64,000 bases of DNA from Streptomyces sioyaensis (GCF_004122735.1 NZ_SDIF01000005.1:1-64000); one strand, 5' to 3'; positions 1 through 10,144 are shown, counted from the stretch's first letter. A program made the numbers and translations. The notes: generated from the letters alone by a model not told the origin.

Positions 1-44
1 GCCCCCTCCCCTCCCCTCCCCCTCCCCGGAAAGGATTCCGAGGC

Positions 45-1076
45 ATGAAGATCGGCCTGATCGGCACCGGGCGCATCGGCGCCTTCCACGCCCAGACCCT
101 CCGCGGCGTCCCGGGCATCACCGACCTCGTGGTCGCGGATGTGGACGCCGCACGCGCCGCCGCGCTGGCGGACACCCTCGGCGTACGCGCGGCGCCGGGC
201 ATCGCGGAGATGTACGCGGACGGCCTGGACGGCGTGGTGATCACGGCCGCGACCAGCGCCCACGCCACCCTGATCCATCAGGCCCTGGACGCCGGGGTGC
301 CGGTGTTCTGCGAGAAGCCGGTGGCGCCTGACGTGCCGGGCACGCTCGGCGTGGTGGAACGCGCGCGGGCCTGCGGGGTGCCGGTGCAGATCGGCTTCCA
401 GCGGCGCTTCGACGCGGGCTATCGCGCCGCCCGCGAGGCGCTGCGCTCCGGCGAGCTGGGGTGGCTGCACACCCTGCGCGCCTGCACCAGTGACCGGACG
501 CCGCCGCCGGCCGGTTACATCCCCACCTCCGGGGGGCTGTTCCGGGACTGCAGCATCCATGATTTCGACATCCTGCGCTGGCTCACCGGCCGCGAGGTGG
601 TCTCGGTCTACGCCCAGGGCGCCAACCGCGGTGCGTCCTTCTTCGCCGACGGCGACGATGTCGATACCTGCGCGGCGCTGCTGCGCTTCGACGACGACAC
701 GTTGGCCACGGTCACGGCGACCCGCTACAACGGCGCGGGCCACGATGTCCGGCTGGAGGTCTGCGGCTCCGAGGGTGCCCGCGTCGTCGGCCTCGACGAC
801 CGGGCGCCGCTGCCGTCCGCCGAGGCGGGGCTGTCATGGCGCCGGGCGGCTGCTCCGTACGCCACGTTCATGGAGCGCTTCCATGACGCCTACGTCACCG
901 AGCTGGGTGTCTTCTCCGAGGTCGCCGCGGGCCGGGTGCCGAGTCCGTGTACGCCGGCGGAGGCGCTGGAGGCGCTGTACGTCGCCGAGGCGTGTGAGCG
1001 CTCGCGCCGTACGGGCGCGCCGGTCGCCGTGGCGGAGGTCCGGGCCGGGGCGGGCGGGGCGGCTCAGGGCGGGTGA
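45..1076 (+). CDS. Gfo/Idh/MocA-family NAD(P)-dependent oxidoreductase (inositol 2-dehydrogenase-like)
   Basis: A 343-residue cytosolic dehydrogenase. The N-terminal Rossmann fold shows GLIGTGRIG at residues 4-12, the family EKP motif is at 90-92, and a catalytic Asp/His pair lies in RDCSIHD (D168, H172), spaced as in inositol dehydrogenases. The family oxidises a sugar or cyclitol hydroxyl with NAD(P); the substrate here cannot be told. ATG at 45 follows a purine-rich GGAAAGGA about 10 nt upstream. It is convergent with the DedA gene, only 7 bp away. No other inositol gene is adjacent, so myo-inositol is only the nearest family guess. Confidence 0.9.
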   Translation: MKIGLIGTGRIGAFHAQTLRGVPGITDLVVADVDAARAAALADTLGVRAAPGIAEMYADGLDGVVITAATSAHATLIHQALDAGVPVFCEKPVAPDVPGTLGVVERARACGVPVQIGFQRRFDAGYRAAREALRSGELGWLHTLRACTSDRTPPPAGYIPTSGGLFRDCSIHDFDILRWLTGREVVSVYAQGANRGASFFADGDDVDTCAALLRFDDDTLATVTATRYNGAGHDVRLEVCGSEGARVVGLDDRAPLPSAEAGLSWRRAAAPYATFMERFHDAYVTELGVFSEVAAGRVPSPCTPAEALEALYVAEACERSRRTGAPVAVAEVRAGAGGAAQGG

Positions 1077-1083
1077 GCGGGCC

Positions 1084-1737
1084 TCAGAGCGCGGTTGCGG
1101 AGGACGGGTGTCCGCCGCCGCGCTCCGGCCCGTCGTTCTTGTGGGCCCCGCCGCCTTCGTTCTCGCCGCTCTCCTGCGACGAGGCGCGCAGGGTGCGGCG
1201 GCGGGCGGCCCACTGGATCGCGGCGCCCACGGCGGCGACCACGCAGGAGACGCCGAAGCCGATGCCGGCCGCGTAGAGGGGGCGGCCGGCGGCGGCGCTG
1301 CCGACGTAGCCGAGGCCGACCGAGTAGCTCGCCCAGCTGGCCTCGGCGATGGCGGCGCCGAGCGCGTACTTGCGCAGCGGGTAGCGCAGCACCCCGGAGG
1401 CCAGCGCGCCGGCGATGCGCCCGCTGGGCAGGAACCGTACGGCGACCACGAAGGGCAGGCCGTAGCGCTGGATCCGCCCGGAGGTCCACTCCAGTAGTGC
1501 CCGGCGGCGGGGGTTGCGGCGCATCCAGGCGCGTACGGGTCCGCCGAATCGGCGGGCGGCCAGGTACATCAGCAGGTCCCCGAGCAGGGCGCTGCCCGCG
1601 ACGATGACGAGGATCAGCGGCAGGAACGCCTGGCCCCGGGAGGCGAGGACTCCGGCGGAGACGAGCAGGGCGGAGTTGGGGACGAGTGGCGGCAGCGTGG
1701 TGAGCACCAGCAGGCCGTAGAGGGCGAGTACGTCCAT
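1084..1737 (-). CDS. DedA-family integral membrane protein
   Basis: 217 residues with the DedA/SNARE-associated layout: a hydrophobic N-terminus, the characteristic GSALLGDLLMYLAARRFGG segment around residues 47-66, then an Arg-rich stretch, an FLPSGRIAGALASG motif and C-terminal membrane helices. Family members are inner-membrane proteins linked to lipid carrier recycling and envelope stress. The specific role here is unknown. The start is supported by GAGGAGG about 6 nt before ATG 1737. The C-terminal tail is charged, with Glu, Gly, His and Lys. It appears monocistronic and ends convergently with the oxidoreductase. Confidence 0.85.
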   Translation of the reverse strand: MDVLALYGLLVLTTLPPLVPNSALLVSAGVLASRGQAFLPLILVIVAGSALLGDLLMYLAARRFGGPVRAWMRRNPRRRALLEWTSGRIQRYGLPFVVAVRFLPSGRIAGALASGVLRYPLRKYALGAAIAEASWASYSVGLGYVGSAAAGRPLYAAGIGFGVSCVVAAVGAAIQWAARRRTLRASSQESGENEGGGAHKNDGPERGGGHPSSATAL

Positions 1738-1834
1738 CGGCCGCCTCCTCGGATCCGCCCCGAGTCCGTACCCCCAAGGCTGACGCGTGGTGGGGCGTGC
1801 GGCAACGCGGTGCGCGCGACGACGGCTGGAATTG

Positions 1835-1851
1835 ATACCCCCTAGGGGTAT
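1835..1851. promoter_or_regulatory. CsoR-type copper operator
   Basis: The 17-bp near-palindrome ATACCCCCTAGGGGTAT lies 115 bp upstream of the copZ start. It matches the known pattern for CsoR (GC-rich core flanked by ATAC/GTAT). In Streptomyces CsoR represses copZ/copA promoters and leaves when it binds Cu(I). Copper induction of copZ is therefore expected. The regulator gene is not in the window. Confidence 0.8.
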
Positions 1852-1965
1852 AAGGTGTTTAGGGTCGGAGAGGACCGGCAGGCGCTTGAGTCACCCCTGG
1901 GTCATTCCGGCACTCCGGCACCTGGCACCACATGGCACGCATCGGCACCACAAGGAGAGTCCCCC

Positions 1966-2253
1966 ATGACCGAGAACAGCTCCTGCTGCACCCCGGAAGG
2001 CGCCGGCCGCACCGGTGACACCGACGGCGGGTCCGGCGAGGTGACCACCACCTACAAGGTCACCGGCATGACCTGCGGTCACTGCGAGGGGGCGGTCTCG
2101 TCCGAGCTCGGCGAGCTCGCCGGGGTCAGCTCGGTGCAGGCGGTCGCCGCCACCGGCCTGGTGACCGTCACGTCAAAGGCCCCGCTGGACGAGGAGGCCG
2201 TGCGCGCGGCCGTCGACGAGGCCGGGTACGAGCTGGTGGGGCAGGCGGCCTGA
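1966..2253 (+). CDS. copZ: Copper chaperone, heavy-metal-associated domain (CopZ-like)
   Basis: A 95-residue cytosolic protein with one HMA domain. The metal site is GMTCGHCEGAV in the middle, followed by the usual ferredoxin-like remainder ending DEAGYELVGQAA. An N-terminal extension holds an extra CC pair (SSCC), as in several actinobacterial CopZ proteins. It should bind Cu(I) and pass it to a P1B-type ATPase. ATG 1966 is chosen because AAGGAGAG sits 6-8 nt upstream; the frame stays open to 1855, but that part is promoter. A CsoR operator lies upstream and a terminator follows. No copper ATPase gene is adjacent. Confidence 0.9.
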   Translation: MTENSSCCTPEGAGRTGDTDGGSGEVTTTYKVTGMTCGHCEGAVSSELGELAGVSSVQAVAATGLVTVTSKAPLDEEAVRAAVDEAGYELVGQAA

Positions 2254-2307
2254 TGCGGGCGCCGCAGCGCCCTTCTCGTCGACCTGCAGGGTCACCAAAG
2301 GCCGGCC

Positions 2308-2337
2308 TTCCTGGCCGCCAAGGCCCGCGGCCAGGAA
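2308..2337 (+). terminator. Terminator after copZ
   Basis: Perfect 11-bp inverted repeat TTCCTGGCCGC/GCGGCCAGGAA with an 8-nt loop, 54 nt after the copZ stop, followed by ATTTC. Confidence 0.7.
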
Positions 2338-2399
2338 ATTTCACCTAGCCCTTACAACTGGCACAACACCCATACCCCACGGCCCCGATCTCCAAATCG

Positions 2400-2745
2400 A
2401 GGCCCTTGACCATATTCGCCCCCATATGGCAAGAGACCCAGATCACACTCAAGGGAACGTAACCATTGAGGGGGGTCGTGAGTCTAACCGGGCAGTGCAG
2501 GCACCCCGGTGGGGCTTGCACTGCACCAGCCGTGCCGATCTTGGGGGATCGTGACCGGCTACGCGTGGCCGGGGCGACGCGCCCGGGGAGCTTTGAGCGG
2601 CCCTCCCGAATGTGCGCGTCCCGGCAGATCGCGGTGCTACCCGAACGCCCGGACGGATCCCGTGGGGGGAATCCAACCGGGACACGGGAAGCGCCCCGCG
2701 CTCTGGACCCGTGGGGGGATCCGGAGGCGGGGCGCTTTCTTCTGT
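2400..2745 (+). ncRNA. Candidate structured small RNA between copZ and citrate synthase
   Basis: No credible protein is seen on either strand here. The stretch holds a very strong hairpin (GCAGTGCA at 2492-2499 with TGCACTGC at 2517-2524, plus inner CCCC/GGGG pairing) and two copies of CCCGTGGGGGG (about 2660 and 2709). On the plus strand it ends in an 11-bp stem at 2689-2699/2727-2737 followed by TTTCTTCTGT, which looks like an intrinsic terminator for a plus-strand transcript. No plus-strand gene is there to need it. The 5' end and promoter cannot be fixed. The alternative is an elaborate 3' region for citrate synthase, read from the other strand. Confidence 0.45.
2689..2737. terminator. 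Terminator hairpin with U-tract on the plus strand
   Basis: AAGCGCCCCGC pairs with GCGGGGCGCTT across a 27-nt loop, then TTCTTCTG. It would end the candidate RNA on the plus strand and could also stop citrate synthase transcripts on the minus strand, whose stop codon lies 45 nt away. Confidence 0.7.
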
Positions 2746-2781
2746 CTCAGCCCTCGGCGGCCTGCCGGCACAGGGCGGCCG

Positions 2782-4071
<1,290 letters not shown>

Positions 4072-4212
4072 GTCATCCCTCACCGACGTTGTGCCTCTTC
4101 TTCGAGGTGCCCTGACTGCCTATACCTTCCCCCATTTGAGACGTGGATGTGCACTCGGGGTCGGCCATAGGGCCTCTCAGCGGCACTCAGTGCCGCCCGG
4201 GTGCCCATCCTG

Positions 4213-4242
4213 CCCCTCTTCGCCCTGAATGGGAAAGAGGGG
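4213..4242 (-). terminator. Hairpin terminator after the helicase gene
   Basis: CCCCTCTT/AAGAGGGG arms with a short CCC/GGG pair inside the loop, 5 nt after the helicase stop codon. There is no clear U-tract. Confidence 0.55.
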
Positions 4243-4247
4243 TGGCC

Positions 4248-6524
4248 TCACATCGCACCGGCGAGCCGGTGATCGAGCGCCGTGCACCGCCGACCGGCGG
4301 ATACGGTGCGGACGGCCTGTCCGAGGGCCTTCCGGGAGCCGACCAGCACCACCAAACGCTTTGCCCGGGTCACGGCGGTATACAGCAGATTGCGCTGCAG
4401 CATCATCCAGGCACTGGTGGTGACCGGAATCACCACTGCTGGATATTCACTACCCTGCGAACGATGGATCGTCACGGCATAGGCGTGGGCGAGTTCGTCG
4501 AGTTCGTCGAAGTCGTAGGGCACCTCCTCGTCCTCGTCGGTGCGGACGGTCAGCCGCTGCTCGTCGGAGTCCAGGGCGGTGACCACGCCGACCGTGCCGT
4601 TGAAGACACCATTGCGGCCCTTTTCATAATTGTTCCTGATCTGAGTGACCTTGTCGCCGACACGGAAGACCCGGCCGCCGAAGCGGCGCTCGGGCAGATC
4701 GGGCCGGGCGGGGGTCACGGCCTCCTGGAGCAGGCCGTTCAGGGCGCCCGCCCCGGCCGGACCGCGGTGCATCGGGGCGAGCACCTGGACGTCCCGGCGC
4801 GGGTCGAGGCCGAATTTCGCCGGGATCCGGCGGGCCGCGACATCCACCGTCAGCCGTCCTGCCGCTTCGGAGTCCTCCTCGGCGAACAGGAAGAAGTCGG
4901 ACAGGCCGGTCGTCAGGGGCGGCACGCCGGAGTTGATGCGGTGGGCGTTGGTGACCACGCCGGACTGCTGGGCCTGGCGGAAGATCCTGGTCAGCCGGAC
5001 GGCAGGCACTGGCCCACCCGCCACCCGGCCACCGCCTCCGTCCGACGCTCCCCCGGACCCCGTCCGCGGGGACGCGGCCCCTTTCCCGGCGAGCAGATCG
5101 CGCAGCACCTCGCCCGCGCCCACCGACGGCAGTTGGTCGACGTCCCCGACCAGCAGCAGATGGGCGCCGGGCGGCACCGCCTTGACGAGCTTGTTGGCGA
5201 GCAGCAGATCCAGCATCGAGGCCTCGTCGACGACCACCAGATCGGCGTCCAGCGGCCGGTCCGCGTCATAGGCGGCGTCCCCGCCGGGCTTCAGCTCCAG
5301 GAGGCGGTGGACCGTGGAAGCCTCCGCCCCGGTCAGCTCCGAGAGCCGCTTGGCGGCGCGGCCCGTGGGCGCCGCCAGCACCACCTTGGCCTTTTTGGCG
5401 CGGGCCAGCTCGACGACGGAACGGACCGTGAAGGATTTGCCGCAGCCGGGGCCGCCGGTGAGCACCGCGACCTTCTGCGTCAGCGCGAGGCGCACCGCCT
5501 GCTGCTGCTCGGGCGCCAGCTCGGCGCCGGTCCGCCGCGCCAGCCAGGCCAGCGCCTTGTCCCAGACCACGTCCTGGAACGCCGGCATCCGGTCCTGGTC
5601 CGTGCGCAGCAGCCGGGTCAGCCGGCCGGCCAGGGAGATCTCGGCGCGGTGGAACGGCACCAGATAGACGGCGGTGACCGGCGCGCCCTCCTCGCCGCCG
5701 GGCACCTTCTCGCGGACCACGCCCTCCGGGTCCGCGGCCAGCTCGCCCAGGCAGTCGATGACCAGGCCGGTGTCCACGCCGAGCAACTTCACCGCGTCGG
5801 CGATCAGTTGCTCCTCGGGCAGGAAGCAGTGGCCCTGGTCCGTGGACTGCGACAGCGCATACTGCAGGCCCGCCTTGACCCGCTCCGGGCTGTCGTGCGG
5901 GATGCCCACGGACTGCGCGATGCGGTCGGCGGTCAGGAAGCCGATGCCCCAGACGTCGGCGGCCAGGCGGTAGGGCTCGTTGCGGACGACGGAGATCGAG
6001 GCGTCCCCGTACTTCTTGTAGATCCGCACGGCGATGGAGGTCGAGACGCCGACGCCCTGGAGGAAGACCATGACTTCCTTGATGGCCTTCTGCTCCTCCC
6101 ATGCCGCGCCGATCAGCTTCGTCCGCTTGGGGCCGAGGCCGGGCACCTCCACCAGGCGCGCGGGGTCGGTCTCGATGACGTCGAGGGTGTCCGTGCCGAA
6201 GTGTTCGACGATGCGGTCCGCGATCCGCGGGCCGATGCCCTTGATCAGGCCGGAGCCCAGATAGCGGCGGATGCCCTGGATGGTGGCGGGCAGGACGGTG
6301 GTGTAGTTCTCGACGGTGAACTGCTTGCCGTACTGGGGGTGGGAGCCCCAGCGTCCCTCCATGCGCAGCGACTCGCCCGGCTGCGCCCCCAGCAAGGCGC
6401 CGACGACGGTCAGCAGATCGCCGGCGCCACGGCCCGTGTCGACCCGCGCGACCGTGTAGCCGCTCTCCTCGTTGGCGTAGGTGATCCGCTCCAGGACCCC
6501 TTCGACGACGGCTGCGTTGACCAT
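4248..6524 (-). CDS. recD2: RecD2-type SF1B ATP-dependent DNA helicase
   Basis: 758 residues. The N-terminal OB-like region is followed by tandem helix-hairpin-helix motifs (GIGPRIADRI, VPGLGPKRTKLIG). The SF1B motor then shows Walker A GGPGCGKS near residue 355, motif II VVVDEAS, motif III LLLVGDVDQLPSVGAG and motif VI AYAVTIHRSQGSEYP. This is the long RecD2/TraA-like form found in bacteria without RecBC and is thought to act in 5'-3' unwinding and repair. A Gly/Ser-rich insertion follows motif III (about residues 480-510). The ATG has a weak ribosome site. It is a stand-alone gene. Confidence 0.9.
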   Translation of the reverse strand: MVNAAVVEGVLERITYANEESGYTVARVDTGRGAGDLLTVVGALLGAQPGESLRMEGRWGSHPQYGKQFTVENYTTVLPATIQGIRRYLGSGLIKGIGPRIADRIVEHFGTDTLDVIETDPARLVEVPGLGPKRTKLIGAAWEEQKAIKEVMVFLQGVGVSTSIAVRIYKKYGDASISVVRNEPYRLAADVWGIGFLTADRIAQSVGIPHDSPERVKAGLQYALSQSTDQGHCFLPEEQLIADAVKLLGVDTGLVIDCLGELAADPEGVVREKVPGGEEGAPVTAVYLVPFHRAEISLAGRLTRLLRTDQDRMPAFQDVVWDKALAWLARRTGAELAPEQQQAVRLALTQKVAVLTGGPGCGKSFTVRSVVELARAKKAKVVLAAPTGRAAKRLSELTGAEASTVHRLLELKPGGDAAYDADRPLDADLVVVDEASMLDLLLANKLVKAVPPGAHLLLVGDVDQLPSVGAGEVLRDLLAGKGAASPRTGSGGASDGGGGRVAGGPVPAVRLTRIFRQAQQSGVVTNAHRINSGVPPLTTGLSDFFLFAEEDSEAAGRLTVDVAARRIPAKFGLDPRRDVQVLAPMHRGPAGAGALNGLLQEAVTPARPDLPERRFGGRVFRVGDKVTQIRNNYEKGRNGVFNGTVGVVTALDSDEQRLTVRTDEDEEVPYDFDELDELAHAYAVTIHRSQGSEYPAVVIPVTTSAWMMLQRNLLYTAVTRAKRLVVLVGSRKALGQAVRTVSAGRRCTALDHRLAGAM

Positions 6525-6583
6525 GACCCGACGGTACCGCCGGGGTCTGACAGGGCGCCGTCGGCCGGGGCGTCCGGGGCACC

Positions 6584-6617
6584 ATCGAGGGGCCCGTCCG
6601 ATGCCGGGCCCCTCGAT
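6584..6617 (-). terminator. Strong hairpin terminator of the sugar operon
   Basis: Perfect 13-bp stem ATCGAGGGGCCCG/CGGGCCCCTCGAT with an 8-nt loop, about 150 nt beyond the last stop codon of the minus-strand operon and 60 nt before the helicase start. It should insulate the two transcription units. Confidence 0.7.
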
Positions 6618-6764
6618 TCCCCCTCCACACCGGTCCCGGATCCCCCCGGATCCCCCCTTTGTCGGGACCAGCGTCAGATATGACTTCCGTGAACGGTCAA
6701 CGGTTGTGCACCTTCGCGGGGTTATTTCCCTCGGGCCCGAGAGTGCGCGGCCCGCCCGCCGGTC

Positions 6765-7622
6765 TCACCCGACGTGGGTGCGGAAGCGGTCGACGATCTC
6801 CGCCAGCACCTCCGCGCCGTCCCGCGCCCACAGCGCCGGCTGGAAGATCTCCACCTCGATCGGGCCCCGGTAGCCGGCCGCCTCGACCCGTCGCCGGAAC
6901 CACCGCAGGTCCACCGAGCCGTCCCCGAGCTGCCCCCGCCCCAGCAGGGCCCCCGCGGGCAGCGGGGTGACCCAGTCGGCGAGCTGGAACGCGGCGATCC
7001 GCGACGGCGTGCCGCCGGCGCCGCCCGCGCGGGCGATCTGCGCGCCGACCGTGTCGTCCCACCACAGGTGGTACGTGTCGACGACCACCCCCACCTGCGC
7101 GGCGGGGAACCGCTCGGCGAGGTCCAGTGCCTGGGCGAGCGTCGAGACCACGCACCGGTCCGCCGCGTACATCGGGTGCAGCGGTTCGAGCGCCAGCCGG
7201 ACGCCCCGTTCCGCCGCGTACGGCCCCAACTCACCCAGGGCGTCCGCGATCCGCTCCCGGGCACCGGCCAGGTCCCGGCTGCCGGCCGGCAGTCCGCCGG
7301 AGACCAGTACCAGGGTGTCCGTCCCGAGGGCGGCCGCCTCGTCGACGGCCGCACGGTTGTCCTCCAGGGCGGCCGCCCGCTCGCCCGGGTCCGTCGCCGT
7401 GAGGAACCCGCCCCGGCACAGGCTGGTGACCCGCAGCCCGGCGTCCCGTACGAGCCGGGCCGCCGCCCGCACCCCGTACTCCTGCACGGGTGCGCGCCAC
7501 AGGCCCACGCCCCGTACACCGGCCCGGGCGCATCCGTCGGCCAGTTCGGGCAGCGACCACTGCCGGACGGTCTCCTGGTTGAGGCTGAGCCGGCCCAGCA
7601 GGGCGGACGGGTCGCCGCTCAT
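6765..7622 (-). CDS. Sugar phosphate isomerase/epimerase-like TIM barrel protein
   Basis: 285 residues of the AP-endonuclease-2-like fold. Probable metal ligands lie in ALEPLHPMYAADR (Glu), VVVDTYHLWWD (Asp, His), AAFQLADW and the C-terminal IEVEIF (Glu). Family members isomerise or epimerise keto sugars or inosose intermediates. The start overlaps the preceding stop as ATGA and has GGAGG 6 nt upstream, so translation is coupled to the DUF993 gene. It is the last gene of a three-gene operon with a Gfo/Idh/MocA dehydrogenase, which suggests catabolism of an unidentified sugar or cyclitol. Confidence 0.85.
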   Translation of the reverse strand: MSGDPSALLGRLSLNQETVRQWSLPELADGCARAGVRGVGLWRAPVQEYGVRAAARLVRDAGLRVTSLCRGGFLTATDPGERAAALEDNRAAVDEAAALGTDTLVLVSGGLPAGSRDLAGARERIADALGELGPYAAERGVRLALEPLHPMYAADRCVVSTLAQALDLAERFPAAQVGVVVDTYHLWWDDTVGAQIARAGGAGGTPSRIAAFQLADWVTPLPAGALLGRGQLGDGSVDLRWFRRRVEAAGYRGPIEVEIFQPALWARDGAEVLAEIVDRFRTHVG

Positions 7623-8767
7623 GCATCCTCCGCGCCGTGGGCGGCGAGCAGGGTGCGCATCCGCCGGGCGGCGCGTTCCGGGTCCGGGAACAGGCCCAGT
7701 CCGTCGGCCAGTTCGTAGGCGCGCCGCAGGTGCTCGGGCGAGCGCGCCGACTGCAGCCCGCCCACCATGGTGAAGTGCGACTGGTGGCCGGCCAGCCAGG
7801 CGAGCAGGACGATGCCGGTCTTGTAGTAGCGGGTGGGTGCCTGGAAGAGGTGCCGGGCGAGCGCGACGGTCGGGTCCAGGACGGCCCGGAACGCGGCCAC
7901 ACCTCCGGGGCCCGCGGCGTCGAGACGGCGTACGGCCTCGGCGGCCCGCTGGGCGAGCGGGTCGAAGATGCCCAGCAGCGCATGGCTGAAGCCGTGTTCG
8001 TCGCCCGCGATCAGCTCCGGGTAGTGGAAGTCGTCGCCGGTGTAGCAGCGGACGCCCCGCGGCAGCCGGCGGCGCAGCCGTACTTCCCGGCCGGCGTCCA
8101 GCAGCGAGATCTTCACGCCGTCCACCGCGTCCGGGTGGTCGGCGACGATCTGGAGCAGCGTCTTGGTGGCGGCGTCGTATGCGTCGCTGCCCCAGTAGCC
8201 CGCCAGTGCCGGGTCGAACATCGGGCCGAGCCAGTGCAGGATGACCGGCCGGGTGGTCTGGCGCAGGAGGTGGCCGTACAGCTCCTGGTAGTCGTCCGGG
8301 CCGGTGGCGGCCGCGGCGAGCTGACGGGACGCCATCAGGACGGGCCGGGCGCCGGCGTCCTCGACGACGGCGAGTTGCTCCTCGTAGGCGGCCCGCACCT
8401 CGGCCAACGTCGCACCGTGGGCGGGAAGTTGATCGGTTCCCACGCCGCAGGCCAGGAGTCCGCCGACCGCCCTGGCCTCGGCGGCGGAGCGGCGGATCAG
8501 CTCGGCGGCGACCGCCCAGTCCAGGCCCATCCCGCGCTGAGCGGTGTCCATCGCCTCGGCCACGCCCAGGCCGTGCGCCCACAGATGGCGGCGGAAGGCG
8601 AGGGTGGCGTCCCAGTCGAGGACGGCCGGGCCGCCCGGGGTGGTGCCGGCGGACGGATCGGCCACCACATGGGCGGCGGCGAAGACCGTACGGGAGCGCA
8701 ACGGGGAACGCGCGGAAGGGGAGGGGTTCATCGCGGCGTTCACCGGTGCGTTCATCGGGGCGTTCAC
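7619..8767 (-). CDS. DUF993 family protein (dihydrodipicolinate-synthase-like TIM barrel)
   Basis: About 382 residues. The sequence matches the DUF993 type: VLDWDATLAFRRHLWAHGLGVAEAMDT is preserved as positions near 40-65, followed by LHWLGPMFDPALAGYWGS, DGVKISLLD with the Lys expected of a Schiff-base aldolase, and YTGDDFHYPELI. The reaction is not established; an aldolase-type cleavage step is the natural guess. GTG 8767 is chosen because it overlaps the upstream TGA as GTGA; ATG codons at 8755 and 8731 are alternatives. The N-terminus carries a small NAP/NAA repeat. Coupled upstream to the dehydrogenase and downstream to the isomerase. Confidence 0.8.
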   Translation of the reverse strand: MNAPMNAPVNAAMNPSPSARSPLRSRTVFAAAHVVADPSAGTTPGGPAVLDWDATLAFRRHLWAHGLGVAEAMDTAQRGMGLDWAVAAELIRRSAAEARAVGGLLACGVGTDQLPAHGATLAEVRAAYEEQLAVVEDAGARPVLMASRQLAAAATGPDDYQELYGHLLRQTTRPVILHWLGPMFDPALAGYWGSDAYDAATKTLLQIVADHPDAVDGVKISLLDAGREVRLRRRLPRGVRCYTGDDFHYPELIAGDEHGFSHALLGIFDPLAQRAAEAVRRLDAAGPGGVAAFRAVLDPTVALARHLFQAPTRYYKTGIVLLAWLAGHQSHFTMVGGLQSARSPEHLRRAYELADGLGLFPDPERAARRMRTLLAAHGAEDA

Positions 8768-9915
8768 CGGCTCAGCTCCGGCACCGGCAGGCGGCGTCCC
8801 TCCGCCGAGGACCGCAGCGCGAGTTCGGCGAGCTGGACGCCCCGGGCGCCCGCCGCCAGATCCCAGCGCCAGGGCTCGTCCCGTACGACGTGCCGCAGGA
8901 ACAGCTCCCACTGCGCCTTGAAGCCGTTGTCGAAACCGGCGTTGTCGGGGACCTCCTGCCACTGGTCGCGGAACGGCTCGGAGGCCGGGACGTCGGGGTT
9001 CCAGACCGGCCTCGGCGTGCCGGCGCGGTGCTGCACCCGGCAGTGGCGCAGCCCGGCGACGGCCGACCCCTCGGTGCCGTCCACCTGGAACTCCACCAGT
9101 TCGTCGCGGTGCACCCGGACCGCCCAGGAGGAGTTGATCTGCGCGACGATGTCGCCGGCCAGCTCGAAGATGCCGTACGCGGCGTCGTCCGCGGTGGCGT
9201 CGTACGGGGTGCCCGACTCGTCCCAGCGGCGCGGGATGTGCGTGGTGACGTGCGCCTGGACGCTGCGGACCGGCCCGAACAGTTCGTGCAGGACGTACTC
9301 CCAGTGCGGGAACATGTCGGCCGCGATGCCGCCGCCGTCCTCGGCACGGTAGTTCCAGGAGGGGCGCTGCGCCGGCTGCCAGTCTCCTTCGAAGACCCAG
9401 TATCCGAACTCGCCCCGTACGGACAGGACGCGGCCGAAGAAGCCGCCCTCGACGAGGCGGCGGAGCTTGCGCAGGCCGGGAAGGAAGAGCTTGTCCTGGA
9501 CGACGCCGTTCTTGACGCCCGCCTCCCGGGCCAGCCGGGCCAGTTCCCGTGCGCCCGCGAGGCTGCTCGCGGTGGGCTTCTCCACGTACACCTGCTTTCC
9601 GGCGGCGATCGCCTTCTTCACCGCTTCCTCGCGAGCGGCGGTGATCTGCGCGTCGAAGTAGATGTCGATGCCGTCGTCGCCCAGTACGGCGTCGAGGTCA
9701 CAGCTCCAGTGCTGCAGCTCGTGGCGTGCGGCCAGGGCCCGCAGCTTGGACGCGGAACGGCCGACGAGCACCGGCTCCGGCCGGATCACCGTCCCGTCGG
9801 CCAGCGCGAGGCCGCCCTGGTCGCGCAGGGCCAGGACGGAGCGCACCAGATGCTGGCGGTATCCCATGCGCCCGGTCACCCCGTTCATGGCGATGCGTAC
9901 GGTCGTGCATGTCAC
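8764..9915 (-). CDS. Gfo/Idh/MocA-family oxidoreductase (operon head)
   Basis: 383 residues. The Rossmann motif is NGVTGRMG near the N-terminus, VYVEKPTASS carries the EKP signature, and GGGIAADMFPHW carries the Asp/His pair. It is larger than the oxidoreductase at the left end and only distantly similar. GTG 9915 is preferred because AGAGGGG lies about 8 nt upstream; an in-frame GTG at 9936 is the alternative. First gene of the coupled operon. It would oxidise a sugar or cyclitol that the DUF993 and isomerase proteins then process. Confidence 0.85.
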   Translation of the reverse strand: MTCTTVRIAMNGVTGRMGYRQHLVRSVLALRDQGGLALADGTVIRPEPVLVGRSASKLRALAARHELQHWSCDLDAVLGDDGIDIYFDAQITAAREEAVKKAIAAGKQVYVEKPTASSLAGARELARLAREAGVKNGVVQDKLFLPGLRKLRRLVEGGFFGRVLSVRGEFGYWVFEGDWQPAQRPSWNYRAEDGGGIAADMFPHWEYVLHELFGPVRSVQAHVTTHIPRRWDESGTPYDATADDAAYGIFELAGDIVAQINSSWAVRVHRDELVEFQVDGTEGSAVAGLRHCRVQHRAGTPRPVWNPDVPASEPFRDQWQEVPDNAGFDNGFKAQWELFLRHVVRDEPWRWDLAAGARGVQLAELALRSSAEGRRLPVPELSR

Positions 9916-10094
9916 GGTCCGGCCCCTCTCGCTCACCGTAGGTAGGCATCCGGACCAGTAAGCGCCTTCTCACGCCGGGACGCCAGCACGCATAGCGGGA
10001 CGGCGAGGAGCGGCTGAGCGCCGGCGGGGCACGGACGCAGGCCGTGCGATCGAGGCAGGCTGGGGGTGTGCAAATCGACCCAGACGATTTATCC

Positions 10095-10123
10095 TTGACT
10101 CCGTCAAACGATGACGCAGTCAA
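10095..10123. promoter_or_regulatory. Inverted-repeat operator, probably for the MarR-GNAT protein
   Basis: TTGACTCCGTCA and TGACGCAGTCAA form 12-bp arms with one mismatch and a 5-bp spacer. Each arm is itself a smaller TTGAC/GTCAA palindrome, and ACGATGACG occurs twice nearby. The site lies 22 bp before the MarR-GNAT start, in the divergent region, so it could serve autoregulation and control of the sugar operon. Confidence 0.55.
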
Positions 10124-10144
10124 CGATGACGACGAGGCTCGCCG

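Noticed and set aside
6765..8582. 605-codon frame that appears to fuse a protein to the TIM barrel
   Set aside because: The upstream part is out of frame with the true DUF993 gene. ATG 7622 with GGAGG and the ATGA overlap mark the real start.
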